Below are positions 28,433-38,838 of a DNA stretch of 64,000 nt, one piece after another. The stretch spans positions 1,488,001-1,552,000 of the forward strand of contig CP074381.1 in NCBI GenBank assembly GCA_022041995.1, given 5' to 3'. Each line of letters opens with the position of its first letter. Position 1 is the first letter of the stretch. Below the pieces are notes generated by a model. That model was not told the origin of the DNA and searched no databases. It saw only the letters and a program-made list of their open reading frames with translations. Made by a program: the position numbers and the translations under genes. This DNA is from Cupriavidus necator (lineage in GTDB: Bacteria > Pseudomonadota > Gammaproteobacteria > Burkholderiales > Burkholderiaceae).

Positions 28433-31018
28433 TTAATGTTCGGCCAGCGCCGACTGCAGCGGCAGCATGATCTTAAATGTACATCCGATGCCGTCGACAT
28501 TGTTCTCGACCCACAGCCGGCCCTGATGCGACTCGATGATCGAGCGGCAGATGTTCAGGCCCATGCCCATGCCGTCGGACTTGGTGCTGAAGAAGGGCTC
28601 GAACAGGCGCTCCTTGGTGGCTTCGTCCACGCCCGGGCCCTGGTCGATCACGTCGATATGGACGTTGTCGCCGATCTCGCCCGGCTCCACCCGCGCGTGC
28701 AGCCGCACCACCCCGCCGGCGCGCAGGGCGGGCAGGCCAGCCATGGCCTCGACCGCGTTCTTGAGCAGGTTCACCAGCACCTGCTCGATCAGCACCGGGT
28801 CGACATAGACCGTCAGCGGCGGGGTTGGCAGGCGGGTCAGGATGGTGACGCGGCGGCGCGTGGCCTCCAGGTCGGCCAGGCCTACCGCGTCGGCGACGAT
28901 GTCGTGCAGCGCGGCCTCGCGCCGCTGCGGCTGGCTGCGCTTCACGAAGCCGCGGATGCGGCTGATGATGGTGCCGGCGCGCACCGCCTGGGCCGAGGTT
29001 TTCTCCAGCACCGGGATCAGGTCCTCCGGCGTGCTGCGGCCCGAATGCAGCCGCGCCACCGCGCCCATGCAGTAGTTGTTGATGGCCGCCAGCGGCTGGT
29101 TCAGCTCATGCGCCAGCGACGAGGCCATCTCGCCCATGGTGGTCAGGCGGCTGGTGAACTGCAGGCGCTCTTCATGCTGGCGCGCCATTTCCTCGGCGGC
29201 CTTGCGCACGGTGATGTCGGTGGCGATCTGCATCTGCGCGAGGTGGCCGTCGACCCACTGGATATAGCGGCGGCGCACTTCGAACCATTTCTGCATGTCC
29301 GGCACGAACACTTCGCGCGCATCCGATGCGTACGGCATCAGCTCGGATGCCGGCAGGCCGGCATAGGCGTCGACATAGTCGGTGTTGTCGCTGGAGACCT
29401 GGTCCTTGTCGAGGTCGTCGCCGGCCAGCTTCAGGTGGCCCTCGGCCTCCCAGCCGAACAGCTGGCGGTAATAGCGGTTGGCAAAGAGCAGTTCCGCCTT
29501 GTCGGTGGCCAGCACCGACACCGCTGCGTCCAGGCTTTCCAGCACCGTGGTGAAGCGGTCATGCGCGGCGGCCAGTTCCTCGCGCGCGCGCTTGGGCTCG
29601 GTGATGTCCGTCATCGAGCTCATCCAGCCGGTATGGCGGCCGCGGCTGTCCACCAGCGGCGACACATACATGCGCGCATAGAAGCTGCTGCCGTCGCGGC
29701 GCATCACGCGCATCTCATAGCCGCCGGCGGGCGATTTGCCCTGCAGGGTCAGGTCGATCTGCTTCTGCATCTCCTGCTGGTCGTTGGGCGGCCAGTAGGG
29801 GAAGGGCGGCAGGCGCCCGACCAGGTCGTTCTCCTGCCAGCCGGTCATGCGGCAGAAGGCCGGGTTGACATAGGTGATGCGGCCGTTCAGGTCGAGCGCG
29901 CGCAGGCCGATCAGCATCGAGTTTTCCATCGCGCGCCGGAACGAGGTCTCGGCCAGCAGCGCGCGCTGCGCTTCGGAGCGGCGGCTGGTGTGGCGCCACA
30001 TGCTCCACAGGCTCCACAGCAGGAAGCACGACAGCCCCACCACCAGCCACAGCAGCATGTTGTTGGGCAGGTTCGACGCCGGCGGGTAGGCATCGGCGCG
30101 CAGCGACAGCGAGTGGCCCGGCGGATCCAGCAACACTTCATACGACAGCGCATTGCCCGGCACCGGCCGCAATGAGGTGCTGGCGCGGGTCTGGTTGTTC
30201 TTGTCGATCAGCGAGAAGCGGTAGCGCTCGGTCAGCTCGGGCGGCAGCAGGTGCGTCAGGATGCCGTTGATCGAGTACAGCGCGCCGAGCGTGCCGAGGA
30301 ACTCGTTGTCGCGCACGATCGGCACTTCCATCAGCATGAAGCTGTCGCCGCGCTCGTTGACCAGCGGGCGCGAATAGACCACGCGCTGGGTCTCGCGCGC
30401 GGCGTCGAAGGTGTCGAGCACTTCCGGTTCGAGCGGCTGGTCATGGTTCTCGCGCAGGCGGCTGGCGAATTCCGAGGTCGATGGCAGCGACCAGCGGCCG
30501 CGCTTGGTGGCATCGAGCCAGTTGATGAAGACGATCTCGGGATTTTCGCGCAGGATTTCCTGTGCCGCGGTGCGGTAGGCGCCTTGATCAAGCTGCGCGG
30601 CGGCGATGTCGCGTGCCAGCGAGGCCAGCTGGTCCTGGTTGCTGAGCAGCGACAGGCGCACGCGCTGCTGTGCCCAGGCGGCGTCGCGGTACAGGGCGTC
30701 GCGCTGCTGCTGGCGCTCGGTCTCGTGCAGGGACCACAGGATCACGCCCATGGCCACCGTGAATAGTACGATGGCAACCAGCGGGATGAACATGAACCAG
30801 CTGGTGGCCACCAGGTTGCGCCAGCGCAGCCACCACAGCCCGCGCGGTGCGGCCACGGGGGCGCCGTCGTCGGGGCCCAGCGCCTCGATCGGCCCTAGTC
30901 CGGCCGCCGGCGAAGGGGCGTGCGCGGGATCGCCTCCGGCCGCCTTGGCTGACCCCGACGCGTCGGGAGGAAGCATGGCTGCACGCAGGCTGGAAAGGAG
31001 TCGGTCGAAAAACGGCAT
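28433..31018 (-). CDS. Membrane-bound PAS sensor histidine kinase
   Basis: Sensor kinase of 861 residues. Transmembrane segments lie at about 70-95 (FMFIPLVAIVLFTVAMGVIL) and about 315-340 (LLWLVVGLSCFLLW), bracketing an extracytoplasmic sensor region of about 220 residues. Two PAS domains follow (with ITYVNPAFCRMTGW and a later FANRYYRQLFGW). The kinase core has the HisKA box with phosphoacceptor His in SLAHELNQPLAAINNY and the ATPase N-box NLLKNAVEAM and G-box GMGMGLNICRS. The start at 31018 is used because upstream codons are low-complexity. It is divergent from aceE across 421 bases, so a link with pyruvate dehydrogenase is possible but unproven. Confidence 0.92.
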   Translation of the reverse strand: MPFFDRLLSSLRAAMLPPDASGSAKAAGGDPAHAPSPAAGLGPIEALGPDDGAPVAAPRGLWWLRWRNLVATSWFMFIPLVAIVLFTVAMGVILWSLHETERQQQRDALYRDAAWAQQRVRLSLLSNQDQLASLARDIAAAQLDQGAYRTAAQEILRENPEIVFINWLDATKRGRWSLPSTSEFASRLRENHDQPLEPEVLDTFDAARETQRVVYSRPLVNERGDSFMLMEVPIVRDNEFLGTLGALYSINGILTHLLPPELTERYRFSLIDKNNQTRASTSLRPVPGNALSYEVLLDPPGHSLSLRADAYPPASNLPNNMLLWLVVGLSCFLLWSLWSMWRHTSRRSEAQRALLAETSFRRAMENSMLIGLRALDLNGRITYVNPAFCRMTGWQENDLVGRLPPFPYWPPNDQQEMQKQIDLTLQGKSPAGGYEMRVMRRDGSSFYARMYVSPLVDSRGRHTGWMSSMTDITEPKRAREELAAAHDRFTTVLESLDAAVSVLATDKAELLFANRYYRQLFGWEAEGHLKLAGDDLDKDQVSSDNTDYVDAYAGLPASELMPYASDAREVFVPDMQKWFEVRRRYIQWVDGHLAQMQIATDITVRKAAEEMARQHEERLQFTSRLTTMGEMASSLAHELNQPLAAINNYCMGAVARLHSGRSTPEDLIPVLEKTSAQAVRAGTIISRIRGFVKRSQPQRREAALHDIVADAVGLADLEATRRRVTILTRLPTPPLTVYVDPVLIEQVLVNLLKNAVEAMAGLPALRAGGVVRLHARVEPGEIGDNVHIDVIDQGPGVDEATKERLFEPFFSTKSDGMGMGLNICRSIIESHQGRLWVENNVDGIGCTFKIMLPLQSALAEH

Positions 31019-31439
31019 GGGAGGGATTGACGGCTGACCGACCAGTGTACCGAGATTATTGCAGTGCGTCGCTTGGGGAAAGCGCCAATGAAAACATTGC
31101 CGCTGTGGCCGGCGCGGGCAGGCTTGCGGCACATGGCGGGCCGGCCCGGTGGTGATTCTTGGTGCACCGCCGCATAATTCCACATTATAAAAAACGATAC
31201 CGCAATTTGAAAATTTCACTTGTATTGGACTTTGGGCTTCCATAGAATCGGTCCGACCCAAGATGCGGGCGGTAGCCATGCGCCTGCCGCGCGGAGAGAC
31301 CGGAACAGGTTTCCCGGCGGTGCTCCGATGCAAGGCGTCATGGCGCCGGATCCGCAAGTCGGTGCGAGTCATACGTAAAGTTGTGTCCCGGCGCTGCCAG
31401 CGCGGGCGCGGAAGCAAAGAATTCACCCAGGAGACAGTC
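31019..31439. other. Divergent control region between kinase and aceE, 421 bases
   Basis: No gene is supported. The part 31170-31250 is strikingly AT-rich against the surroundings. A candidate rightward promoter is TTGTAT (31220-31225), 17 bases, TAGAAT (31243-31248), leaving a leader of about 185 bases before aceE. The palindrome described next lies just upstream of the -35. Confidence 0.5.
31208..31218. promoter_or_regulatory. Palindrome TGAAAATTTCA upstream of aceE
   Basis: A perfect 11-base palindrome directly upstream of the candidate aceE promoter. The identical sequence appears at 48886-48896 between iclR and lldE. IclR-family operators often contain TGAAA/TTTCA half-sites, so it may be an IclR-type site; this is inference. 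Confidence 0.4.
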
Positions 31440-34127
31440 ATGTCCGCCGTACCAGAGCAGATTCTCGGCGCCTCGAGCGCCAACGACGCCGATCCCCAGG
31501 AAACCCATGAATGGCTCGACGCCCTGCAGGGCGTCCTGGCCGCCGAAGGTCCGGCGCGCGCCGCTTTCCTGATCGACAAACAGATCGAATACGCACGCGT
31601 GAACGGCGTCACCCAGCCGTTCCACGCCGAGACGCAGTACATCAACACGATTCCGGTCGAGCAGCAGGCCCGCATTCCCGGCGACCAGGACATCGAGCAC
31701 CGCATCCGCTCATACACCCGCTGGAACGCCATGGCGATGGTGCTGCGCGCCAACAAGCACACCAATGTCGGCGGCCACATCTCGTCGTTTGCCTCGGCGG
31801 CCACGCTGTATGACGTCGGCTACAACCACTTCTGGCGCGCCCCGTCGGAAGCCAGCGGCGGCGACCTGGTCTTCGTGCAGGGCCATTCGGCTCCGGGCGT
31901 GTATTCGCGCGCCTTCCTGCTCGGCCGCCTGACCCAGGACCAGCTCGACAACTTCCGCCAGGAAGTGGACGGCAAGGGCATCTCGTCCTACCCGCACCCG
32001 TGGCTGATGCCGGACTTCTGGCAGTTCCCGACGGTGTCGATGGGCCTGGGCCCGATCATGGCCATCTACCAGGCCCGCTTCATGAAGTACCTGGACAGCC
32101 GCGGCCTGGCCAAGGCCGGCGACCGCAAGGTCTGGGCCTTCCTGGGCGACGGCGAGACCGACGAGCCGGAATCGCTGGGCGCGATCGGCATGGCCGGCCG
32201 CGAGAAGCTCGACAACCTGGTCTTCGTCATCAACTGCAACCTGCAGCGCCTGGACGGCCCGGTGCGCGGCAATGGCAAGATCATCCAGGAGCTGGAGTCC
32301 GAATTCCGCGGTGCCGGCTGGAACGTGATCAAGGTGGTGTGGGGCAGCAAGTGGGATTCCCTTCTGGCGCGCGACACCAAGGGCCTGCTGATGAAGCGCA
32401 TGATGGAATGCGTGGACGGCGAGTACCAGACCATGAAGGCCAAGGACGGCGCCTACGTCCGGGAGCACTTCTTCAACACGCCTGAACTGAAAGCGATGGT
32501 CGCCGACTGGTCCGACGAGGACATCTGGCGCCTGAACCGCGGCGGCCACGACCCGCACAAGATCTACGCCGCCTACAAGTCCGCCAGCGAGCACAAGGGC
32601 CAGCCCACGCTGATCCTGGCCAAGACCATCAAGGGTTATGGCATGGGCGACGCCGGCCAGGCCATGAACGTGGCCCACCAGCAGAAGAAGATGCCGGTGG
32701 ACGCGATCCGCAAGTTCCGCGACCAGTTCAACCTCCCTGTTGCCGACGACCAGCTCGAAGATGTGCCGTACATCACGTTCCCGGAAGGCTCGAAGGAACT
32801 GGAATACATGCGCCAGGCGCGCATGAACCTGGGCGGCTACCTGCCGGCCCGCCGCCAGAAGGCCGAGGCGCTGCCGGTGCCGCAACTGGCTGCGTTCGAC
32901 GCGTTGCTCAAGGCCACCGGCGAAGGCCGCGAAGTGTCCACCACCATGGCCTTCGTGCGGATCCTGAACACCCTGCTGAAAGACAAGCAGATCGGCAAGC
33001 ACGTGGTGCCCATCGTCCCGGACGAGTCGCGCACCTTCGGCATGGAAGGCCTGTTCCGCCAGGTCGGCATTTGGAACCAGGAAGGCCAGAAGTACGTGCC
33101 GGAAGACCATGACCAGCTGATGTTCTACAAGGAATCGCAGACTGGCCAGGTGCTGCAGGAAGGCATCAACGAAGCCGGCGCCATGTGCGACTGGATCGCC
33201 GCCGCCACGTCGTACTCGACGCACGGCGTGCAGATGATCCCGTTCTACATCTACTATTCGATGTTCGGCATCCAGCGTATCGGCGACCTGTGCTGGGCCG
33301 CTGCCGACATGCGCTCGCGCGGCTTCCTGCTGGGCGGCACCGCCGGCCGCACCACGCTGAACGGCGAAGGCCTGCAGCATGAAGACGGCCACTCGCACGT
33401 GTTCCACGCCGCCATCCCGAACTGCATCTCGTACGACCCGACCTTCCAGTACGAGCTGGCAGTGGTCATGCAGGACGGCCTGCGCCGCATGTACGCCGAG
33501 CAGGAAGACGTCTACTACTACCTGACGGTGATGAACGAGAACTACGAGCATCCGGAAATGCCGGCTGGCGTAGAGCAGGATATCGTCAAGGGCATGTACC
33601 AGTTCCGCAAGGGCGTCGAGAACAGCAACGCGCCGCGCGTGCAGCTGCTGGGCTCGGGCACGATCTTCCGCGAAGTGATCGCCGCTGCTGACCTTCTCAA
33701 GAAGGACTGGGGCGTGGAATCGGACCTGTGGGGCTGCCCGAGCTTCACCGAACTGGCCCGCGAAGGCCACGACGTCGAGCGCTTCAACCTGCTGCACCCG
33801 ACCGAGACCCCGCGCGAATCGCACGTGGCCAAGAGCCTGAAGTCGGCCCGCGGCCCGGTGATCGCCTCCACCGACTACGTGCGCGCCTTTGCCGAGCAGA
33901 TCCGTCCGTTCGTGCCGCGCCGCTACGTGGTGCTGGGCACCGACGGTTTCGGCCGCTCGGATACGCGCGAGAAGCTGCGCCACTTCTTTGAAGTGGACCG
34001 CTACTGGGTCACGCTGGCCGCGCTCAAGGCGCTGGCCGACGAGGGTGCGATCGGCCGCGACAAGGTCGCCGAGGCCATCAAGAAGTACAACCTCGACCCG
34101 AACAAGCCCAACCCGATGTCGGTCTGA
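31440..34127 (+). CDS. aceE: Pyruvate dehydrogenase E1 component, homodimeric type
   Basis: Thiamine-diphosphate enzyme of 895 residues that decarboxylates pyruvate and acetylates the lipoyl groups of AceF. The ThDP/Mg motif is at about residue 235-265 (FLGDGETDEPESLGAIG to NCNLQRLDGPVRGN). The middle and C-terminal transketolase domains carry VPIVPDESRTFGMEGLFRQ and VLGTDGFGRSDTREKLR. The start MSAVPEQILGASS at 31440 follows AGGAGA. aceF, the BPH gene and lpd follow in order. It is known as pdhA in C. necator. Confidence 0.97.
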   Translation: MSAVPEQILGASSANDADPQETHEWLDALQGVLAAEGPARAAFLIDKQIEYARVNGVTQPFHAETQYINTIPVEQQARIPGDQDIEHRIRSYTRWNAMAMVLRANKHTNVGGHISSFASAATLYDVGYNHFWRAPSEASGGDLVFVQGHSAPGVYSRAFLLGRLTQDQLDNFRQEVDGKGISSYPHPWLMPDFWQFPTVSMGLGPIMAIYQARFMKYLDSRGLAKAGDRKVWAFLGDGETDEPESLGAIGMAGREKLDNLVFVINCNLQRLDGPVRGNGKIIQELESEFRGAGWNVIKVVWGSKWDSLLARDTKGLLMKRMMECVDGEYQTMKAKDGAYVREHFFNTPELKAMVADWSDEDIWRLNRGGHDPHKIYAAYKSASEHKGQPTLILAKTIKGYGMGDAGQAMNVAHQQKKMPVDAIRKFRDQFNLPVADDQLEDVPYITFPEGSKELEYMRQARMNLGGYLPARRQKAEALPVPQLAAFDALLKATGEGREVSTTMAFVRILNTLLKDKQIGKHVVPIVPDESRTFGMEGLFRQVGIWNQEGQKYVPEDHDQLMFYKESQTGQVLQEGINEAGAMCDWIAAATSYSTHGVQMIPFYIYYSMFGIQRIGDLCWAAADMRSRGFLLGGTAGRTTLNGEGLQHEDGHSHVFHAAIPNCISYDPTFQYELAVVMQDGLRRMYAEQEDVYYYLTVMNENYEHPEMPAGVEQDIVKGMYQFRKGVENSNAPRVQLLGSGTIFREVIAAADLLKKDWGVESDLWGCPSFTELAREGHDVERFNLLHPTETPRESHVAKSLKSARGPVIASTDYVRAFAEQIRPFVPRRYVVLGTDGFGRSDTREKLRHFFEVDRYWVTLAALKALADEGAIGRDKVAEAIKKYNLDPNKPNPMSV

Positions 34128-34294
34128 TCCGGCAGCCAGCACCAACCCCCGCAGTACGGCAACGCCGTGCCGCGGGCGCCCCGGCCAGACGCCGGACGGC
34201 GCCTTGCGGCATGGCGGCGTGACAGAAGCGGGCGGCGAAGGTAATCTCGCCGCTTGCGGACGTCGCGCGTGCCGGCCTGCCCAGGAGACACTGA

Positions 34295-35952
34295 ATGAGT
34301 CAAGCGATTGAAATCAAGGTGCCGGATATCGGCGACTATGACGCCGTTCCCGTCATTGAAGTGCATGTGAAACCCGGCGACAGCATCAACGCGGAAGACG
34401 CGCTGGTGACGCTGGAGTCGGACAAGGCCACCATGGACGTGCCCTCGCCGCAGGGCGGCGTGGTCAAGGACGTCAGGATCAAGGTTGGCGACAACGTTGC
34501 CGAAGGCTCGGTGCTGGTGATGCTGGAGCCGGCCGGCCAGGCCGCTGCTGCGCCCGCGCCTGCAGCCGCACCGGCGCCTGCCGCCGCTGCACCGGCGCCG
34601 GCACCCGCCGCAGCGCCTACGCCGGCCCCGGCCCCGGCCGCAGCGCCGGCTGGCGGTGGCGGCATCATCGAGGTGAAGGTGCCTGATATCGGCGACTACG
34701 ACGCCGTGCCGGTCATCGAAGTCCACGTCAAGGTGGGCGACACCATCAACGCCGAAGACGCCGTGGTGACGCTGGAGTCCGACAAGGCCACCATGGACGT
34801 GCCGTCGCCGCAAGGCGGCGTGGTCAAGGAAGTCAAGGTCAAGGTCGGCGACAACGTCGCCCAGGGCACGCTGCTGCTGATCCTGGAAGGCGCGGCCGCA
34901 GCGGCCGCCCCCGCCGCTGCGGCCGCGGCACCGGCTCCGGCGGCCAGCGCGCCCGCACCGGCCCCGCAGCCGCCCCGGCTCCGGCCGCAGCGCCTGCTGC
35001 CGCGCCGGCCGCCGCTGGCGCAACCGGCAAGGCCGCCCACGCCAGCCCCTCGGTGCGCAAGTTCGCACGCGAGCTGGGCGTGGACGTGTCGCGCGTGCCG
35101 GGCACCGGCCCCAAGGGCCGTATCACCCAGGAAGACGTGCAGAGCTACGTCAAGGGCGTGATGACCGGCCAGGCCGCCGCGCCCGCGCAGGCCGCCGCGG
35201 CTGGCGCCGGTGGTGGCGAGCTCGGCCTGCTGCCGTGGCCGAAGGTCGATTTCACCCGCTTTGGCGAGGTCGAAAGCAAGGCCCTGTCGCGCATCAAGAA
35301 GATCTCGGGCGCCAACCTGCACCGCAACTGGGTCATGATCCCGCACGTCACCAACCATGACGAAGCGGACATCACCGAACTGGAAGCTTTCCGCGTCCAG
35401 CTGAACAAGGAAAACGAGAAGGCCGGCATCAAGGTGACGATGCTCGCGTTCATGATCAAGGCCACGGTGGCGGCGCTGAAGAAGTTCCCGAACTTCAATG
35501 CCTCGCTGGACGGTGACAACCTGGTGCTGAAGAAGTACTTCAACATCGGTTTCGCCGCCGACACCCCGAACGGCCTGGTCGTGCCGGTGATCAAGGACGC
35601 CGACAAGAAGGGCGTGCTCGAGATCAGCCAGGAGATGAACGAGCTGGCCAAGCTGGCGCGCGACGGCAAGCTCAAGCCGGACCAGATGCAGGGTGGCTGC
35701 TTCTCGATCTCGTCGCTGGGCGGCATTGGCGGCACGTACTTCACGCCAATCATAAATGCGCCGGAAGTGGCCATCATGGGCGTGTGCAAGTCGTACCAGA
35801 AGCCCGTGTGGGACGGCAAGCAGTTCGTGCCGCGCCTGACGCTGCCGCTGTCGCTGTCGTGGGACCACCGCGTCATCGACGGTGCCGAGGCCGCGCGCTT
35901 CAACACGTACTTCGGGCAACTGCTGGCGGATTTCCGCCGGATCCTGCTGTAA
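34295..35952 (+). CDS. aceF: Dihydrolipoamide acetyltransferase (E2), with a frameshift
   Basis: Core of the pyruvate dehydrogenase complex; carries the acetyl group from E1 to CoA. Restored length 552 residues. Two lipoyl domains lie at about 1-77 and 124-200, each with the lipoylated lysine in ESDKATMD, joined by Ala/Pro linkers. The E3-binding domain ([20 protein letters not shown]) and the catalytic domain with DHRVIDG follow. As written, the frame breaks in the Ala/Pro linker: one C is missing from the run at 34962-34965, after which an out-of-frame tail runs to 35161. The downstream frame continues normally to 35952. Known as pdhB in C. necator. Confidence 0.95.
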
Positions 35953-36024
35953 GCGGGGTTGCGCCGGGCGGGCTGGCCGATGGCCTGGCCTGCCCGGCGC
36001 ACCACGCGCAACCGGGAGCGAGCC

Positions 36025-36702
36025 ATGACTACCTGTGTGGTCGTCAGGAAGGGCGCCGAGGTGGCCATCGCGGCAGATGCGCTGGTCACCTTTGGCGACA
36101 CGCGTCTGTCGCGCGCCTACGAGCGCAACCAGAAGGTGTTCCCGGTGGGCGACGGCTTTATCGCCCTGGCCGGGACCACTGCGCACTTTCCGGTCATGCG
36201 CACGCTGCTGGCGGGGCTGGGTGAAGAGTGCCGGCTGGGCTCGCGCGATGACGTGTTCCGCACCTTCCTGAAGGTGCATGAGAAGCTGAAGTCGGACTAT
36301 TTCGTCAACACCAAGGAAGACGAGGACGATCCCTACGAGTCGTCGCAGATCGTATGCCTGATCGCCAATCCGGCTGGCATCTTCGGCGTCTACTCGTACC
36401 GCGAGGTGTTTTCGTTCGACCGCTTCTGGGGTATCGGCTCGGGCCGCAACTACGCACTGGGCGCGATGCATGCGGTCTATGACCGGCCGGACCTGGATGC
36501 GGGCGAGATCGCGCGTATCGGCGTCGATGCGGGCGTGGAGTTCGACAAGAGTTCGGCTGGGCCGATCGAGGTGCACACCGTGCGGCTGCACGAGGGTGAC
36601 GCTGCGCCGGCACCGGCGACTGGCGGTACCACGAGCGGCAATCCGGCAACCGGTAATACTGCACCCGACAGCGCGGCAACCAACAACGACGGCGCGCCCT
36701 GA
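36025..36702 (+). CDS. Proteasome-like Ntn-hydrolase BPH (betaproteobacterial proteasome homologue)
   Basis: Protein of 225 residues with an HslV/proteasome-beta fold. The start is MTTCVVVRKGAEVAIAADAL: with Met removed Thr1 is the nucleophile, and Asp17 and a lysine (K36 of the mature protein in NQKVF, where HslV has Lys33) fall where the proteasome fold needs them. GSGRNYALGAMHAVYD matches the later HslV-like motif. The last 40 residues are a low-complexity Ala/Thr/Pro tail absent from HslV. No hslU-type ATPase is adjacent. It sits between aceF and lpd on the same strand. The family has been described as BPH, a double-ring hydrolase, in related betaproteobacteria; its cellular role is unknown to me. 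Confidence 0.85.
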   Translation: MTTCVVVRKGAEVAIAADALVTFGDTRLSRAYERNQKVFPVGDGFIALAGTTAHFPVMRTLLAGLGEECRLGSRDDVFRTFLKVHEKLKSDYFVNTKEDEDDPYESSQIVCLIANPAGIFGVYSYREVFSFDRFWGIGSGRNYALGAMHAVYDRPDLDAGEIARIGVDAGVEFDKSSAGPIEVHTVRLHEGDAAPAPATGGTTSGNPATGNTAPDSAATNNDGAP

Positions 36703-36735
36703 AGCCGAGAGGCGGGCGCGCATAGAGGAGCAAAC

Positions 36736-38522
36736 ATGAGTGTGATCGAAGTCAAGGTGCCGGATATCGGCGATTTCGACGCGGTGGAAGTGATCGAGGT
36801 GCTGGTCAAGGCCGGCGACACGGTCGAGGTGGAACAGTCCCTGATCGTGCTGGAATCCGACAAGGCCAGCATGGACGTGCCGTCGTCGGCCGCCGGCAAG
36901 GTGGTCGAGGTCAGGGTCAAGGTCGGCGACAAGGTCGGCCAGGGTGCGGTGATCTGCACCATCGAGGCCCAGCAGGCCGCGGCCGCCCCGGCGCCCGCGC
37001 AAGCCCCGGCACCGGCGCAGGCTCCCGCACCCGCACCCGCGGCGGCTGCGGCCCGGCTCCTGCCGCCGCCAGCCACAGCGGCGGCGCCGATATCCAGTGC
37101 GAGATGCTGGTGCTGGGCGCTGGCCCCGGCGGCTACTCGGCCGCCTTCCGCGCCGCGGACCTGGGCATGAACACGGTGCTGGTGGAGCGCTACGGCACCC
37201 TGGGCGGCGTCTGCCTGAACGTGGGCTGCATCCCGTCCAAGGCGCTGCTGCACAACGCCGCCGTGATCGATGAAGCCAAGGCGCTGGCTGCCCACGGCAT
37301 CCTGTTCGGCGAAGCCAAGATCGACCTGGACGGCCTGCGCCACTACAAGAACCAGGTGGTCGGCAAGCTGACCGGCGGCCTGGCCGGCATGGCCAAGGCG
37401 CGCAAGGTGCAGGTGGTGCGCGGCGTCGGCAATTTCCTCGACCCGCATCACCTGGAGGTGGAGCTGACTGAGGGCGAGGGCAAGCAGACCACCGGCAAGA
37501 AGACCGTGATCCGCTTCGAGAAGGCGATCATCGCCGCCGGCAGCCAGGCGGTGAAGCTGCCTTTCATCCCGGAAGACCCGCGCATCGTCGACTCGACCGG
37601 CGCGCTGGAGCTGCCCGAAGTGCCCAACAAGATGCTGGTCATCGGCGGCGGCATCATCGGCCTGGAAATGGCCACGGTGTACAGCACGCTGGGTGCCGAC
37701 ATCGACGTCGTGGAAATGCTCGACGGCCTGATGAACGGCGCTGACCGTGACCTGGTCAAGGTCTGGGAAAAGAAGAACAAGGACCGCTTCGGCAAGGTCA
37801 TGCTGAAGACCAAGACCGTCGGGGTGGAAGCCAGGCCGGACGGCATCTACGTCAAGTTCGAAGGCGAAGCCGCACCGGCCGAGCCGCAGCGCTATGACCT
37901 GGTGCTGGTGTCGGTGGGCCGCTCGCCCAATGGCAAGCGCATCAGCGCCGAGAAGGCCGGCGTTGCCGTGACCGACCGCGGCTTTATCGACGTCGACAAT
38001 CAGTTGCGCACCAACGTGCCGCATATCTTTGCGATCGGCGATATCGTCGGCCAGCCGATGCTGGCACACAAGGCCGTGCACGAAGCGCACGTTGCCGCAG
38101 AAGCCGCGCACGGCGAGAAGGCTTACTTCGACGCCAAGCAGATCCCGTCGGTGGCCTTCACCGATCCGGAAGTGGCCTGGGCCGGCGTGACCGAAGACGA
38201 GTGCAAGGAGAAGGGGATCAAGTACAGCAAGGGCGTGTTCCCCTGGGCGGCGTCGGGCCGCGCCATCGCCAACGGCCGCGACGAGGGCTTCACCAAGCTG
38301 ATCTTCGACGAGGAAACCCATCGCGTGATCGGCGGCGGCATCGTCGGCACGCATGCCGGCGACCTGATCAGCGAAGTCTGCCTGGCGATCGAGATGGGCG
38401 CCGATGCGGTGGATATCGGCAAGACCATCCACCCGCACCCGACGCTGGGTGAGTCGATCGGCATGGCGGCGGAGATTTACGAAGGTACGTGCACTGACGT
38501 GCCGCCGCCGCGCAAGCGCTGA
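36736..38522 (+). CDS. lpdA: Dihydrolipoamide dehydrogenase (E3) with N-terminal lipoyl domain, with a frameshift
   Basis: Reoxidises dihydrolipoyl groups with NAD+. Restored length 595 residues. An N-terminal lipoyl domain (about 1-77, ESDKASMD) and Ala/Pro linker precede the flavoenzyme: FAD motif [17 protein letters not shown], redox disulfide [16 protein letters not shown] motif [16 protein letters not shown], and C-terminal HPHPTLGES with the catalytic His-Glu. One C is missing from the run at 37052-37054 in the linker, so the frame written from 36736 ends at 37170 while the enzyme continues in another frame to 38522. Lipoyl-E3 fusions are typical of this PDH cluster (pdhL). Confidence 0.95.
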
Positions 38523-38545
38523 GCGCCGTTCGCTGCAAGCGAGAA

Positions 38546-38571
38546 AGCCCGCCTGGCCAGGCGGGTTTTTT
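38546..38571 (+). terminator. Terminator of the pyruvate dehydrogenase cluster
   Basis: CCCGCCTGG and CCAGGCGGG form an uninterrupted 18-base palindrome (38548-38565) followed by six T. Beyond it, 38572-38838 has no gene; a TATACT hexamer at 38695-38700 could be the uspA -10, but no good -35 is visible. Confidence 0.9.
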
Positions 38572-38838
38572 CATAGGGAAGTATGCAATTAACCGCCAGG
38601 ATTTCCCGGCGCCCGCGAGGTCTGGCTGCCACGACCGATTGCGTCGCGGCCAGGGTGCCGATTGCGACAGAACCGGGGCAAGACCCTCGATGCCTATACT
38701 GAACTCAGTCGACATGCATCCCAAGGCAAGCGAGGGCGGCGCTGCATATTCGCACACGGCCGATCGCTTGCCGGATGCCTGCTGGCGGGATCCGGTGGCC
38801 CCCCGGTGGCTACCGCTTAGCTGACAAGGAGGCACGAC

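Noticed and set aside
31710..34145. 811-residue minus-strand frame antisense to aceE
   Set aside because: Same reason; aceE is unmistakable and the antisense protein is low-complexity.
34560..35040. Alanine/proline-rich repeats in aceF as a mobile or tandem-repeat element
   Set aside because: They are the normal flexible linkers between lipoyl domains.
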